DNA of 64,000 nt from Rhizomys pruinosus. Its lineage: Eukaryota > Chordata > Mammalia > Rodentia > Spalacidae. The DNA lies in the NCBI GenBank assembly GCA_009823505.1, contig VZQC01011003.1, forward strand, positions 1,476,867 through 1,540,866, in the 5' to 3' direction. A program made the translations under genes and the position numbers. Every line of letters begins with the position of its first letter. Positions within the stretch are counted from its first letter, which is position 1. Positions 33,713 to 44,590 of this stretch are shown in pieces. The notes below the pieces were generated by a model. It did not search any database and had not been told where the DNA came from. It was given only the letters and a program-made list of their open reading frames with translations.

Positions 33713-33947
33713 GGGACTGGGGAAATGGCTCAGCAGTTAAGGAACACTGCTGCTCTTGCAGAGGATCCAGATTCTGTTCCCAGCAACCACATGATGGCTA
33801 ACAACCATCTGTAATTCCAGTTCCAGGGGATCTGATGCCCTCTGGCGGCCTCCATAAACATTGCATGTATATGGTACACTTACATACACGCAGGCAAAAC
33901 ACTCATATATATATATATATGTGTATATATATACAGATATATATATG

Positions 33948-33981
<34 letters not shown>

Positions 33982-33985
33982 AAAG
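33713..33985 (+). mobile_element. B2 SINE, sense, with (AT)n tail
   Basis: A sense B2 (GGGACTGGGGAAATGGCTCA to CAGGCAAAACACTCATATAT) runs into an alternating (AT)n tract (33905-33985) that probably grew from its tail. A second, younger B2 follows at 33997. Confidence 0.85.
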
Positions 33986-33996
33986 TAAAGTAAATA

Positions 33997-34205
33997 GGGC
34001 TGGAGAGATGGCCTAGCGGTTAAGAGCACCGACTGCTCTTGCAGAGGACCTGGGTTCGATTCCCAGCACCCACATGGTGGCTGAGAACCTTCTTTAACTC
34101 CAGTTCCAGGGGAATCCGACACCCTCTTCTGACCTCCGTGGCACTGCACGGGTGCACAAACCTGCATGCAGACAGTACATTCATACACATACAAAAATAA
34201 ATAAA
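33997..34205 (+). mobile_element. B2 SINE, sense, young-looking
   Basis: GGGCTGGAGAGATGGCCTAG to GGGTTCGATTCCCAGCACCC to CAGACAGTACATTCATACAC is one of the best-preserved B2 copies, with intact A- and B-box regions. Confidence 0.94.
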
Positions 34206-34470
34206 ATTTAAAAAATAAAATAAAAATAATAAATAAAATATTAAAAAAGTAAAGTAAATAAAATCTTTAAGTATAAAATTCATGTCAGAAAGAAATGGAC
34301 AATGTCATGTTATTACCAATTTCACAGATATCTAGAGAGGAGTCTGTGGCTGAATGCCACGCACACTCAAGTCACCCTATAAAAATTAAAGGCCCAGAAG
34401 GAGGTGTCAGATCTGGTTAGCATTGATCATAATCACTTTATCCATACAGTGGTTAGAAAATTGCAATGCA

Positions 34471-34605
34471 TCCAGGCATGGTGGCACACACCTTTAACCC
34501 TAGCAATTGGGAGGCAGAGGCAGGCAGATCTTTGTGAGTTCAAGGCCAAAAAGGTCTACAGAGTGAGTTCCAGGACAGCTGGGGCTACAGGGAGACCCTG
34601 TCTCG
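34471..34605 (+). mobile_element. B1 SINE, sense, with 13-bp target duplication, near a Myof exon
   Basis: AAATTGCAATGCA lies at 34458-34470 and 34606-34618. The element ends 71 bp from the donor of exon 34677-34832. Confidence 0.93.
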
Positions 34606-34676
34606 AAATTGCAATGCAACCCATTCTCCAGAACATACACCCTGCATGTATTTGCTACCACACTATGATGAGGTAC

Positions 34677-34832
34677 CTTCAGAAGGATGGTTTGAGTTTT
34701 CCCACAGTATTTTCCAGATGCATTCCCACCGCTGGTGGAGTATAAGACCTGATGGGCAGGAATTCGAGCATATGCCAGTCTTTTCTCCCCCCGGATCATC
34801 CAGATGATAATATCAGGCATACTGTTCTGTGG
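34677..34832 (-). CDS. Myof: Myoferlin exon, FerB domain part 1 (residues 361-412)
   Basis: A 156-nt exon, phase 0 to phase 0, encoding [36 protein letters not shown] and [20 protein letters not shown](M/L)PD(I/V)xIWM and the R(I/V)PAHQVL motif are hallmarks of FerB. The acceptor is AACTGCACAG and the donor is AAG|GTACCT. A B1 element was inserted only about 70 bp 3' of this exon in gene orientation (34471-34605), without touching the splice site. Confidence 0.96.
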
Positions 34833-34932
34833 CTGTGCAGTTGGATGGGAAAGAACACACCCAGAATTAAACTAAATGTATACAGACTAGAGAAGCAAGG
34901 CTAGACACTCAGGGTTTCTCTTAGTGAAGAAA

Positions 34933-35182
34933 TGTGCTGGCTGTGGTGGCATACGCCTTTAATCCCAGCACTCCGGAGGCAGAGGCAGGTGGATTTCTGT
35001 GAGTTCAAGGCCAGCCTGGTCTACATAGTGAGTTCCAGGACAGTTGGGGCTACAGGGAGACCCTGTCTCAAAAAGACAAAAAAAAAAAAAAAAGAAAGAA
35101 AGAAAGAAAGAAAGGAAGGAAGGAAGGAAGGAAGGAAGGAAGGAAGGAAGGAAGGAAGGAAGGAAGGAAGGAAGGAAGGAGA
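34933..35182 (+). mobile_element. B1 SINE, sense, whose tail became (AAAG)n(AAGG)n
   Basis: A full B1 (GCTGGCTGTGGTGGCATACG to CCCTGTCTCAAAAAGACAAA) is followed by AAAG repeats and then a long AAGG repeat to 35182. The microsatellite clearly started from the poly(A) tail. Confidence 0.93.
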
Positions 35183-35379
35183 GAGATCAGGTCTTTGTCC
35201 CAAGTCTTGAAACATGTCTTCTAGGATGACACTGTGATCACACAAGGCCAGGAGATGGGCCATAGCTAGCTAAGAGGAAAGGACGGGGGCAGGGAAGCAG
35301 CTGAGGAGGTGCTACCATCGGCTCCGAGACGCGTTTTAGGAAATACTCTTCTCTCAAGCATCATTTGAAAAAAGCCATC

Positions 35380-35727
35380 AGCAGACTGAAAAGGCTACGA
35401 GCTGCCACCACCTGCTATGGTGACAGTGTTCTCCCCAGTTGATTGATCTGATAAGAGATGAGCAGGTCATGAGGGCCCTTCCTTCCAGTGCAGATTAATT
35501 CATTACTGCAGAAGTGGGTGAGCTTCTATACGAGTGGGCTTATTGTGAGGGGCCAATCCGCACTTGCTTGTCCACACTCTCACCATTCTGGCCTATCCTC
35601 TGCCAGATGGAAACCTCTCAGCTGTGGACCTCCCTCCCCTCAGAACTGTAAGAATAAAATCCATGTTCTTTATAACTGGCCCAGCCTGTGGTATTCTGTT
35701 ATAACAGCACAAAAGGAACCAGATACC
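35380..35727 (+). mobile_element. MaLR-type LTR remnant (MLT1/MST-like)
   Basis: The end reads CAGAACTGTAAGAATAAAAT then CTTTATAACTGGCCCAGCCT and GTGGTATTCTGTTATAACAG, the typical 3' end of MaLR LTRs. The 5' part (GAGGGCCCTTCCTTCCAG) also fits. It is a decayed solo LTR with no coding part. Confidence 0.65.
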
Positions 35728-35774
35728 TAAGGAACAAGAGGAGTTTGCTTCTTCTCCATCTTTCGGTCGATGGA

Positions 35775-35980
35775 GGTGATTCATCTAACATTTATCCTGC
35801 GTCTACCATATGCCTGCACTGGGCTGTCCCCTTTCAAACTCATCATGTTCACTGAATTGTCACACAATAGTGCTATGACTGAAGTACTATGTTTATCTCT
35901 ACTTTATAAATGGGGAAATCGGGGCTTAGGTGGGTGGAATAACTTGCTCAAGTTTATATATGGTGAATTTAGGACTTAAA
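35775..35980 (-). mobile_element. MIR SINE remnant, antisense
   Basis: TCTACCATATGCCTGCACTG, then TTTATAAATGGGGAAATCGG and GGAATAACTTGCTCAAGTTT, form an almost complete antisense MIR. Confidence 0.75.
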
Positions 35981-36183
35981 GATTTTTTTTTTATTTAATT
36001 ATGTGTATGTGGGTATGTGCTGTCTTCAACCCAATAAATCCTTGAATTTTATCACTGGTCAGATCTGTTCACTATCCTAAATGGAATATCAACATACTCG
36101 ATACTCCACCCACCACCCTAGTCTACACTTTCCACAGAAGCCTTCCAGGATCCAATGACCGTAGTGTTATTTTAACATCCTAC

Positions 36184-36376
36184 CTCTTCAGTAAGTTGCA
36201 TTAATTTATCAAGCCAGTCCTCAATTTCCAGCAAAGTGGATTTCACATCTGTGGCTTCAGACCTCATCCTCATGGCTGCCTCATGTATCTGGGAGAGAAA
36301 CCTGGACCGTAACTTTTGGATCTGAGTATCAAGAATTGTGACGTTAGCTTTTCCTTCTGTGACAGGCAAAGTGTAT
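36184..36376 (-). CDS. Myof: Myoferlin exon, FerA helices 3-4 (residues 296-360)
   Basis: A 193-nt exon encoding YTLPVTEGKANVTILDTQIQ, the helix KLRSRFLSQIHEAAMRMRSE, and the helix EIEDWLDKLMQLTEE. These are the last two helices of the FerA four-helix bundle. The acceptor is TTCTTTTAG and the donor is GAG|GTAGGA. It ends in phase 0. An 81-bp tandem duplication starts 84 bp upstream of this acceptor in the intron (see 36460-36621). Confidence 0.96.
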
Positions 36377-36459
36377 CTAAAAGAAAAGAAACAGAGAATC
36401 TGATGATTAGCATTCTAGGTTTGAAAACGAAGTTCACTTACATTTGTCAATATGCTGTT

Positions 36460-36621
36460 TAATGTATGCTTGACTATATTTGATGTATCAACGTGCCAGC
36501 CGTCTTCTGATTCCACAAGCACGACTTAGCTTAGGCTGGCTAATGTATGCTTGACTATATTTGATGTATCAACGTGCCAGCTGTCTCCTGATTCCACAAG
36601 CACGACTTAGCTTAGGCTGGC
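36460..36621. repeat. 81-bp tandem duplication beside a FerA exon
   Basis: Two copies (36460-36540 and 36541-36621) of TAATGTATGCTTGACTATAT... are present, differing mainly at CCGTCTTCTG versus CTGTCTCCTG. The pair starts 84 bp upstream (gene sense) of the 36376 acceptor. Confidence 0.93.
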
Positions 36622-36949
36622 ACTGGCAGCACAGAAAGAGAACTAAAATGTCAAGGCAATGAGGTCTGACCCAGGCCCACGGAGTCACTGAAAAGACAGA
36701 AATGGCAGCAGTCAGGGGAAACTGCCTTTCCTTCCGTTTCCTTCTTGGACTTTTGGTATGGATTGACAGAGTGGAGGAGGAGGAGGAGAAGAAGCTGGAG
36801 ATCATTCAGCTGAACTGTTAACTTCAGGACCATGAACATCTAGGTGGTCTACAGGTAGATACAGGATGTCTGGGAACCCTTGGAACAGAGAGGGGAAAGT
36901 GTATATGTGTGTGTGTCAGCATGCGGAGAGATCATAGTGAACACAGATG

Positions 36950-37135
36950 TTTTCACTGAGTGGATCTGGGGACCAACTGTGCTTCAACCACTTACAACTT
37001 CTGTGATCCTCTTACTCTCATCTTTAAACACAGGAGAAAATAGTATCCATTTTAGGGTTGCTGTGAGAAGTAAGTGAAATAATAGAGAACACTCAGAATG
37101 GTGCCTACGGCATAGTCAAGTCTAAATAATTATCT
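36950..37135 (+). mobile_element. MIR SINE remnant, sense
   Basis: AACCACTTACAACTTCTGTG, CATCTTTAAACACAGGAGAA, GGTTGCTGTGAGAAGTAAGT and ATGGTGCCTACGGCATAGTC keep the MIR order. Confidence 0.75.
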
Positions 37136-37174
37136 CAGAAGATTCTCAGTAAGCACCAAAAAATAGTAGAGCTA

Positions 37175-37745
37175 GCCAGGCATAGTGGCGCATGCCTTTA
37201 TTTTATTTTTAAATTTTATTTATTTATTTATTTACTTATTTATTATTTTTGGGGGAGGTCTTTTTTCGAGACAGGGTCTCCCTGTAGCCCCACCTGTGCT
37301 GGAACTCACTCTGTAGACCAGGCTGGCCTTGAACTCACAAAGATCCGCCTGCCTCTGCCTCCAGAGTACTAGGATTAAAGGCGTGCGCCACCACACCCAG
37401 GTTTATTATTTTTTATGTGTATGAGTGTACTGTCTGCATGTAGGTTGGTGCACCCATGTTGTGCAATGTTGCGGAGGTCAGAAGAGGGCGTCGGATTCCC
37501 CTGGAACTGGAGTTAAAGACAGTTCTTAGCCGCCATGTGGGTGCTGGGAATCGAACCCTGGTCCTCTGCAAGAGCAGTCAGTGCTCTTAACCACTGAGCC
37601 ATCTCTCCAGCCCAGCGCTCGCCTTTAATCCCAGCACTTGAGAGGCAGAGGCAGGCGGATATCTGTGAGTTCAAGGCCAGCCTGGGCTATAGAACCAGCT
37701 CCAGGCTAGCTGGGACTAAAGGGAGACCCTGTCTCAAAAATATCC
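37175..37745. mobile_element. Three-level nest: B1 (sense) split by B2 (antisense) split by B1 (antisense)
   Basis: The outer sense B1 runs 37175-37200 and 37614-37745. An antisense B2 (37201-37614) sits in it, with the near-identical duplication GCGCATGCCTTTA (37188-37200) and GCGCTCGCCTTTA (37615-37627). The B2 tail is itself split by an antisense B1 (37251-37400) between two copies of TTTATTATTTTT. The order of insertion can be read directly. Confidence 0.92.
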
Positions 37746-39394
37746 CCCCCCAAAATAAAATAAAATATTATAGATGACTCATGTAGGACAAGTCCCTATT
37801 CAAAATGAGATCCAGAAGTCTAGTAATAGTCCCCCCCCACCACCACCAAATTACAGGGAATGGCTGGGAGAGGGGCGCAGATTAGCCTCATACCATCAGT
37901 CCTTCCCTCAAACTGTGGCTGTTGGTGAGACCACAGGGCAAGGCTGTTACTAATTCCAGGAAGTTCTACTCATATTGTCCCCACCTAGAATTTCCAGTCA
38001 TTTGAATTTTATCCAGCTTCTTAAGTGAAGGAAATTCTAGTATGATTTCCTTTAATCAGTGAGTTTCCTGTTATATAACATTTAAAAAAAAAAAAGATTC
38101 CACCTTGATTCTTTAAAAGCAGCTCATATCAGAAGTGCATGTAGACATTGTTGGGTTTTATTTTTTCAGCAAAGACTAAGTAAAGTTCATAGGCATTTTC
38201 CCAGTGAAAATGATCACTACATGTTCTGTGTGGTTTCATTAACAATTGTGGTGGTACATAGGGAAAGGTACGGTAAGACTCTGCAATAATTGCACAAGGC
38301 AAAAATACACAGAAAGCTGTGAACTCAAAAGGACACTTGAGGCCCCTGGATGGAGAAATGCTGATGGTGAAATGGAGCAGCAGGCTGAGTGGGTAAGCCA
38401 ACCCAGCACCAGGCACCTTTATGAGGAAAGAAGAGACGACCCCTCAGGATCTAGTTCTAAGTCTCTCAGTGACAGAAACACTCCAGTGGGACCTAGACTA
38501 CAGCTGCTCTTCAATGACCTGGCTAGACCCATAGAAGGCAGAAGAAACAGGCCTTTACCCATCAGGAAAAGCCTGAGGCTCCTCGGTCGAGGCAAAGTAC
38601 TCAATATGCTGTCTTTTTTCTCTTCTTTTCTCTTTTTTTTCTTTTCTTTTTTCCTTTTCTAACATTCCCTGTCTACTGCTTTAATTAGCCAACATTTAAC
38701 ATAAATTTGGAATGAATCACTTCCCCTTTGATTTCTAAATGCCAAAAGATCTAAGCTGCTTCCCCAAGTTGCAGTTGTGAAATGTCCTCTGACTCAAGTC
38801 CATACGCTGGCTTTCTCTAACGGGGCTTGGTGTGTGTTTTGTTGTTTGACTTTAGCATAGGATGCTTCGTGAATTTGCGTGCCATCCTAGAGCAGGTCCA
38901 TTCTACCCATCTCTCTGTTCCTCCTATTTTAGTGTAAGTGCTGCTGAGGCAAAGGCGAGGGGCTTGGAGTTCCTGAGGCACCCAGTAAAAATCATGAAGG
39001 CGATTTCTAAAAATAATGAGTTAGTACACCGTTCTGAATACTGAGTGGTTGAATCTATGTTCCTACTTCCCTTTGGAAGTCAAAAGGCCCCCCCCACCAG
39101 AGGTGGGACACAGTGGGGTGACTCAGACCAGTTACTTTTCCTCCCCCACCCTTTGCTCCAGGTTTCCCAGAGTGGGGCCTGGGCTCCCCAGGCTGCTTTA
39201 GAATTGGCAACAAATCAGAAAGCGGCACTTTTCCTGATGGCGACTCACAAACTCCTCCCAGGGATGTCCTTTTAAGAGGCCCAAAAGTTCACACGCATTT
39301 TTCAGACAAATACTTGAGACATTCTAGAAGCTGTTAAGTCTTAGAGGAGGAGGCCATGGCTAGGAATGTGGAGGGAGGAATAAGTTCACTGTAC
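37746..39394. other. Myof intron, mostly unique
   Basis: No SINE is recognised here. There is a pyrimidine-rich tract at about 38610-38660 and a short C/A-rich stretch near 37830. Open frames at 38246-38662 are not recognised as any family. Confidence 0.5.
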
Positions 39395-39501
39395 CTTGTG
39401 TCTTCTATAACTTCATCTATCAGCTTCAACCACAACTCGGCCAACTGGTTTGCAGGAATTTTACCTTGAATCCCTGATTTTACAGCCTCTATGTTTGATT
39501 G
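39395..39501 (-). CDS. Myof: Myoferlin exon, FerA helix 2 (residues 261-296)
   Basis: A 107-nt exon encoding QSNIEAVKSGIQGKIPANQL and AELWLKLIDEVIEDT plus two bases of Arg. The amphipathic helix NQLAELWLKLIDEVIED is specific to myoferlin and clearly different from the dysferlin sequence, so this exon helps decide the gene. The acceptor is TTCTTCAG and the donor is ACAAG|GTACAG. The Arg codon is finished by the next exon. Confidence 0.95.
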
Positions 39502-39840
39502 CTGAAGAATTCAGAAAGAGAAGAGATTACTAGTAACTATGCATCACGTCATTAGACTCAAGAAGGGCTTTACTTTTTTTTTTTAAGTGAGTGGCGGGAG
39601 CAGGGTGGGGCTTTTTTCACTTAATGATATTTACCATAGCTTTATAAAAAATATTGTGCTATTTATTTTTCTTCAGAATGCAATAAACACATATTTAAGT
39701 TATATGAAACCTTATCATAAATTTTGACCTTTGAAACCATGTAAATATTTTATGTACCCAAAAAATAAACAAAGCAAAGCTGTCAAGAGTAGGGGTAAGA
39801 ACCTTAAAAATATAGTATAATACAGTATAATAAAATATAG

Positions 39841-39889
39841 TATAATAAAGTTCATTTTGTTTCACGGAAACAAAATGAACTTTATTATA
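39841..39889. repeat. Perfect 23-bp inverted repeat with 3-nt loop
   Basis: TATAATAAAGTTCATTTTGT+TTC (39841-39863), loop ACG, then the exact reverse complement (39867-39889). The outside base pair would be G-T and pairing then stops. An A/T-rich, partly repeated stretch (ATAGTATAATACAGTATAAT) precedes it. Confidence 0.97.
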
Positions 39890-40008
39890 TTTCAGATGGG
39901 CATCATAATCATATTAAACTAGGCTCTGATACCTTTGGAAACAATATTTTGACTATATTTCCTCAGTTACAAAACAAAGACAAAAAAACATATTAAACAC
40001 CAATTAGT

Positions 40009-40165
40009 CAGGCAGAGTGGTACATATCTTTAATCCCAGCACTGGGGAGGCAGAGGCAGGAAAATCTCAGTGAGTTCAAGGCCAGCCTGGTCTACATAGC
40101 TGAACTCTAGGCCAGCTGGGGCATACATAGGGAGACCCTGTCTCAAAGAAACAAACAAGCCTCCC
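40009..40165 (+). mobile_element. B1 SINE, sense
   Basis: GGCAGAGTGGTACATATCTT to GAGACCCTGTCTCAAAGAAA marks a sense B1 with a small ATACATAG insertion near its end. Confidence 0.88.
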
Positions 40166-40481
40166 AAACCATGGAATTAGTATGCTTGTTCATGGTGAGT
40201 GGTCTATGCATTTTAAGTTTGAACAATGAGAACATATATTTAGTATAACAGAGGCCAGATTTCTCACTGTAGGAAAGATAAAGTAAGTCTTTAGCAGTAC
40301 ACTCAAATTAGAGGTATCTTCATAGCTTCAGTCTTTTGACAGATATAGAATATTCATATACTGTGTATATGCATGTACACACATATATGTGAGTGTGAGT
40401 TTATCTGATGGCAAGGGCTATAACCAGTACCGGTGAGCATCTTTTTTTTTTTTTTTTTTTTTTAACTAATTAGACCTTCTT

Positions 40482-40676
40482 AGAGTGCCGACTGCTCTTG
40501 CAGAGGACCAGGGTTCAATCCCCAGCACCCACATGGCAGCTGAGAACCATCTTTAACTCCAGTTCCAGGGGAATTCGACACCCTCTTCTGACCTCTGAGG
40601 CACTGCATGACACGGGTGCACAAACCTACATGCAGACAGTACATTCATACACATAAAAAAATAAAATTAAAAAAAG
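40482..40676 (+). mobile_element. B2 SINE, sense, 5'-truncated
   Basis: The element starts within the head (GTGCCGACTGCTCTTGCAGA) and continues to the tail at 40676. A long T tract (40442-40463) lies just upstream. The A-box part is missing. Confidence 0.85.
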
Positions 40677-40997
40677 GATTAGGGTGGAGCCAAACTTGTA
40701 CTTTGCCAGTGAAACCACTTTGAATAAAAACTATGTGTGGGGCCAGACTTGGAACACAGTTCGAAGGTTGGAGTTCCATCAGCATAGTTCCAGAAGACAG
40801 GTGGCTCCAAGAGCTATCTAGAGGGAGTAAGTAGCCTCCGAATTTGGCCCCACTCTCAAAAGCTAAATTCAAGAGGTAGGCTTTTTGTTGCTGTTGTTGT
40901 TCAGGCAATGACGTCAGCATAGTAACACCAGATAGAGCATAAAAGAAGAGACATGTGTGGCTAATTCCTCACCAGTTCCTTTAAGAAAGAGAATTGG

Positions 40998-41150
40998 AAG
41001 CTGGACATGGTGGCATAGACCTTTAATCCTAGCACTCAGGAGGCAGAGGCAGGTGGAACTCTGTTAGATAGAGGCCAACCTGGTCTACATGTCAAGTTCC
41101 AGATGAGCTGGGGCTACAGGGATACCCTGTCTCAAAAAGATTAAAAAAAA
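40998..41150 (+). mobile_element. B1 SINE, sense
   Basis: GCTGGACATGGTGGCATAGA to ATACCCTGTCTCAAAAAGAT with an A tail is a sense B1. Confidence 0.88.
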
Positions 41151-43018
41151 AAAGAAGAGAAAATAAAAGAAACTGGACAACTTAGGGGCTTCATGAGGAC
41201 TGGCACTCGGCTCTTTTTTCCATATTTTTGGTGTGCTCTCGAGAGCATCAGGACATTCAAGTACACCATTATGGTGGCAGAGAAGGAAAGATGAAGAAAG
41301 ATGGAAGAAAGATGTCTTCATAACCTAAAATAATATTCTCATTTTTCTACAGTCTTAGATCAGATTTAATACCATATATCTTGGAGTAGCTATGGTTTAG
41401 TTCTTAGAAAAATTAATATCAATGTAATTTTAATATTAACACATATTACATGCCCATATTAATGGGGGTTGGTGTAATATTTTCACATATCCATGTGGCA
41501 TACATTGATTATATCCGAACACCCTTTTTCTTCTTCCTACACATCCTAACTTAATATAATTTTGAAATCAAAACACTGATGCTAGATGGATTTTATCCAT
41601 ACCTGATAGAAATAACTTAGTATCTTCAATTTAAGTAGAAATGTCCCCAACATGTCACCTTTTTCCTCACTCTTCTAATCAACCAATGTCAACTGAAGGA
41701 AGATCCAGTTTGAACTGGGGGCTAGTTCTTGGGTAGCGCCCTTCAGGGCACCATGTGGGTGGGAGTCAGGGGACTTCTCTGACTCTGTCCCAAAAAGGAG
41801 CTGACAACGTGGCCTAGGTGCATGATGCTGGGTGCGGCAGCAGTATGCAATAGCATGGACTTGGGGGTCTGTGATGGGCTCTGGGAGCTGATGTCATTTT
41901 GCTTATAAAAGCAAGCTGTAGCAGGCAATTAATCGAATTCTCCATTACCATCACTACAGGATTCCTGGCTGTCATTTTTGCCCGCTTACAGGCCGAAGCA
42001 GGTGACCAATTGGTTGGACAGCGGTCCTTAGACCACCAACCTGGATAGCTGGTGTGGTGAAGTGAGTTGTGAGTGGACATAGGCTGAAGATAGGCCATCA
42101 GCCATCAGCATGAAATTCCTGTCCAGGGGCCAGCAGTCTCTGGGAAGGTGGAGAAATCATGTCCAAGGGTGGGAAACGTTCTGTTGTCCCAGGCTAAAGA
42201 CCTGAGTTGGAGGGACCTCTCAGGTCGGGTTACAAAAGTAACCCGGAAAGTAACCGACTGACCTCACCCTACAGCGGTCACAGGCGGGCAATGTACTCCC
42301 ACTTCCCTTAGCAGGGTAGTGTTGTACCTGCTCGTGGCAAAGGAAGTTCCTACAGTCAACAAGTACCATCATCACAGATCTCATACCTATGCAGTTCTGC
42401 CAGAGGATCCCACCCCCCAGGTCTCCAAGCAAGGAAATGTCTCCAGTCTGTACCAAGAGTGAAAATGTCAGGCTCTGGTGCTGCTAAGCCACTTCTTTCC
42501 ATAGCAAAGATTGTCACCACAGTAAGAGCAAAGTCCTAAAAGCTCCATACTGCTATTGGAACGAACCACTCTTCATACACAAATTATGACTTAATACTAT
42601 GAGTTCTCTCTCTCTGGGCTCCCCATCTTTTGTGTTTTCCCATCTTCCTCAGTAAGAATATTTTTTTTTTGGACATATGCTTGCACAGACATAAGATGCC
42701 ATTCCTGAGCTTCCTCCTGGACAGATGTGGCACTGGCTTCTGGTAAGCAGAAATCAAGTGTGTGACTTCTGAGTCCTTCCTAGTGGGAGGCCTATGTCAT
42801 CTTCTTTTCCCTTCCTTCTTTTCCCTTCCCCCAGATGTCTTGGTGAGCTGCCTCTGTCAGGTAGACAGATAACTCCTCAGTGATGACTGAGCAACCAGTG
42901 GGAAAGATCCTGGGCCCCAGTTACCAACAAACCTCTGCTGGCTCTGGGCCACCTTCTCAACTGTTACTACATAATTAACCCTGTATAGTAAAAGGAAATG
43001 AAGGAAAGATAAACTCAC
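41151..43018. other. Myof intron, mostly unique
   Basis: Nothing firm is recognised. Around 41440-41530 an A/T-rich stretch is possibly old L1, but the match is too weak to call. The remainder has only chance open frames. Confidence 0.45.
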
Positions 43019-43143
43019 CAGCCGTTCTGCCATGACAAGGAGCGTGTTCACTGCATCCAGGCGATGACTAATATCCTCCCAGTAGGAAGTCAGGGTAACA
43101 ACAGGCTTTGTGTGGGCCCAAGGTAAGTAATAATAGTAGTTCC
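43019..43143 (-). CDS. Myof: Myoferlin exon, start of FerA (residues 219-260)
   Basis: A 125-nt exon encoding [40 protein letters not shown] and RL. The run YYYYLPW and the block SYWEDISHR are ferlin signatures leading into helix 1 of FerA, a four-helix bundle reported to bind membranes. The acceptor is ATTCCAG and the donor is CTG|GTGAGT. It has phase 1 at the start and phase 0 at the end. Confidence 0.96.
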
Positions 43144-43264
43144 CTGGAATGGGACATTGGGGGTCAGTGAACACTGGACTGTTAAAGTAGACAACATGTT
43201 TATTAAACAGATGTGCTGACAGAAATACTGGCTGATCTATATGTTTGAGGAATGGTCTCGGGTA

Positions 43265-43335
43265 GTTGTTTCTTCAGTGCTGGGGATTAAACCCAGAGCT
43301 AGGAACGTGCTCTGCCACTGAGCCGCATGCCGGCC
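43265..43335 (-). mobile_element. ID-like SINE, antisense
   Basis: GTGCTGGGGATTAAACCCAG to GTGCTCTGCCACTGAGCCGC is an antisense ID head. Confidence 0.65.
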
Positions 43336-43652
43336 CTATTCTGGTTCTTTGCTTGTACTCAGTTGAGCAACAGAGGAATAGATAATTCATTATCATTCAC
43401 CTGCTTCATAAATCTCTCTAAAATACCAGTAAATTGAGCACAACAATCTCAGGATCTATTAGTGACTCAGGAACCACATCTGAATATCAATAATGATGAT
43501 ATCACATGGCTTTGGAAAATACAGAGAGCCCTAGAGATTAGATCAAATGTTTCTCCCTGAAAATTGTTGTTTTAAACTCATATTTTTGTTAGAAGTGGAG
43601 CAAACCCCTCCCCCTTTTTCTTTTCTTTTCTCTCTTTTTCTGTCTTGGCTGC

Positions 43653-43654
<2 letters not shown>

Positions 43655-43703
<49 letters not shown>
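43655..43703. repeat. (GT)n microsatellite
   Basis: About 24 uninterrupted GT units are present, a candidate length-polymorphic marker. Confidence 0.95.
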
Positions 43704-43707
<4 letters not shown>

Positions 43708-44124
43708 TGTGGGGAGGTTGGCATTTCTTAGAAATCTGTGATTAAGACTGAATGGCTGATATTTTCTAAGGCATTTTATGTTTTAAATCTGTGCAAAACT
43801 TTAGGTAAAATATAGCAATACTAAAAAAAATATAGCAATACTGTAGGAATAGTTGATTAGAATACTTCTCCCCTTTCTCTGTACTCGTAAACCACCCTGG
43901 ATGCTTTTATCAGGGTGTTTACATGTTTTGCCTTCTAGTATGACTTACAACTGTCCCGTGTTATTCACAGGGGAATATTCAGGACACACCCCCTGCCCTG
44001 TGATCCCTCCATGAAGAATGGTAAACTGAAGGTGAAATAAACCCTTTCCTCTACATGTCACAAATTTTGGTCCTGGTGTTTGTCACAGCATTAGAGAAGC
44101 AAACCAGAACAGTAGCCTTTATGT

Positions 44125-44277
44125 GCGTATGTGGGCTGCGGCACAGCAAAGCTCATGTGGAAGTCAGAGGACACCTTGCAGGTTCTCTCCTTCTATCATC
44201 TGGATCCTGGGGATTAAACTCTGCTTGTCAGGCTGGGTGGCAAGCGTCTTTACTCACTGAGCCATCTCGCTGGCTCC
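44125..44277 (-). mobile_element. B4/RSINE-like element, antisense
   Basis: GTGGAAGTCAGAGGACACCT to TCACTGAGCCATCTCGCTGG marks a tRNA-derived rodent SINE in antisense, about 135 bp from exon 44413-44590. Confidence 0.65.
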
Positions 44278-44412
44278 TGGGTTTAGCCATTCTTGAAGGT
44301 ACCTAAACTCCAAATGGATAATGACCTCCACAGGGAAAATATGTATCGTTCTTGTCTTGGGGTGTACCCGCTGTAAACAAGGATACGAGATAATGGTAAA
44401 CATGGACCTTAC

Positions 44413-44590
44413 CATCAAATACTGCACGGCTGTATTGAGTTGTTGACGCCAAAGGTTTACAAGTCGCATCAAATTTGTTGCCATAGTTCCCAATGCTGAC
44501 TTCAAACTGAATGGCCTCACCAACATCTTGCAGCATGGTGGCTGAATGGAACACAGCAGACAGGCTGTACTTCCGCCTTCGTTGGTATTT
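44413..44590 (-). CDS. Myof: Myoferlin exon, conserved ferlin core before FerA (residues 160-218)
   Basis: A 178-nt exon encoding [20 protein letters not shown], then [20 protein letters not shown] and onward to [10 protein letters not shown]. The [25 protein letters not shown] block is shared with dysferlin, while [14 protein letters not shown] is the myoferlin form. The acceptor is TTTTTAG and the donor is GATG|GTAAGG. It ends one base into a Gly codon completed by the next exon. It probably forms a beta-sandwich extension beside FerA; that structural role is inference. Confidence 0.96.

Noticed and set aside
39841..39889. microRNA precursor
   Set aside because: The stem is only 23 bp, perfect, with a 3-nt loop, unlike a pre-miRNA, which has a longer imperfect stem and a larger loop.
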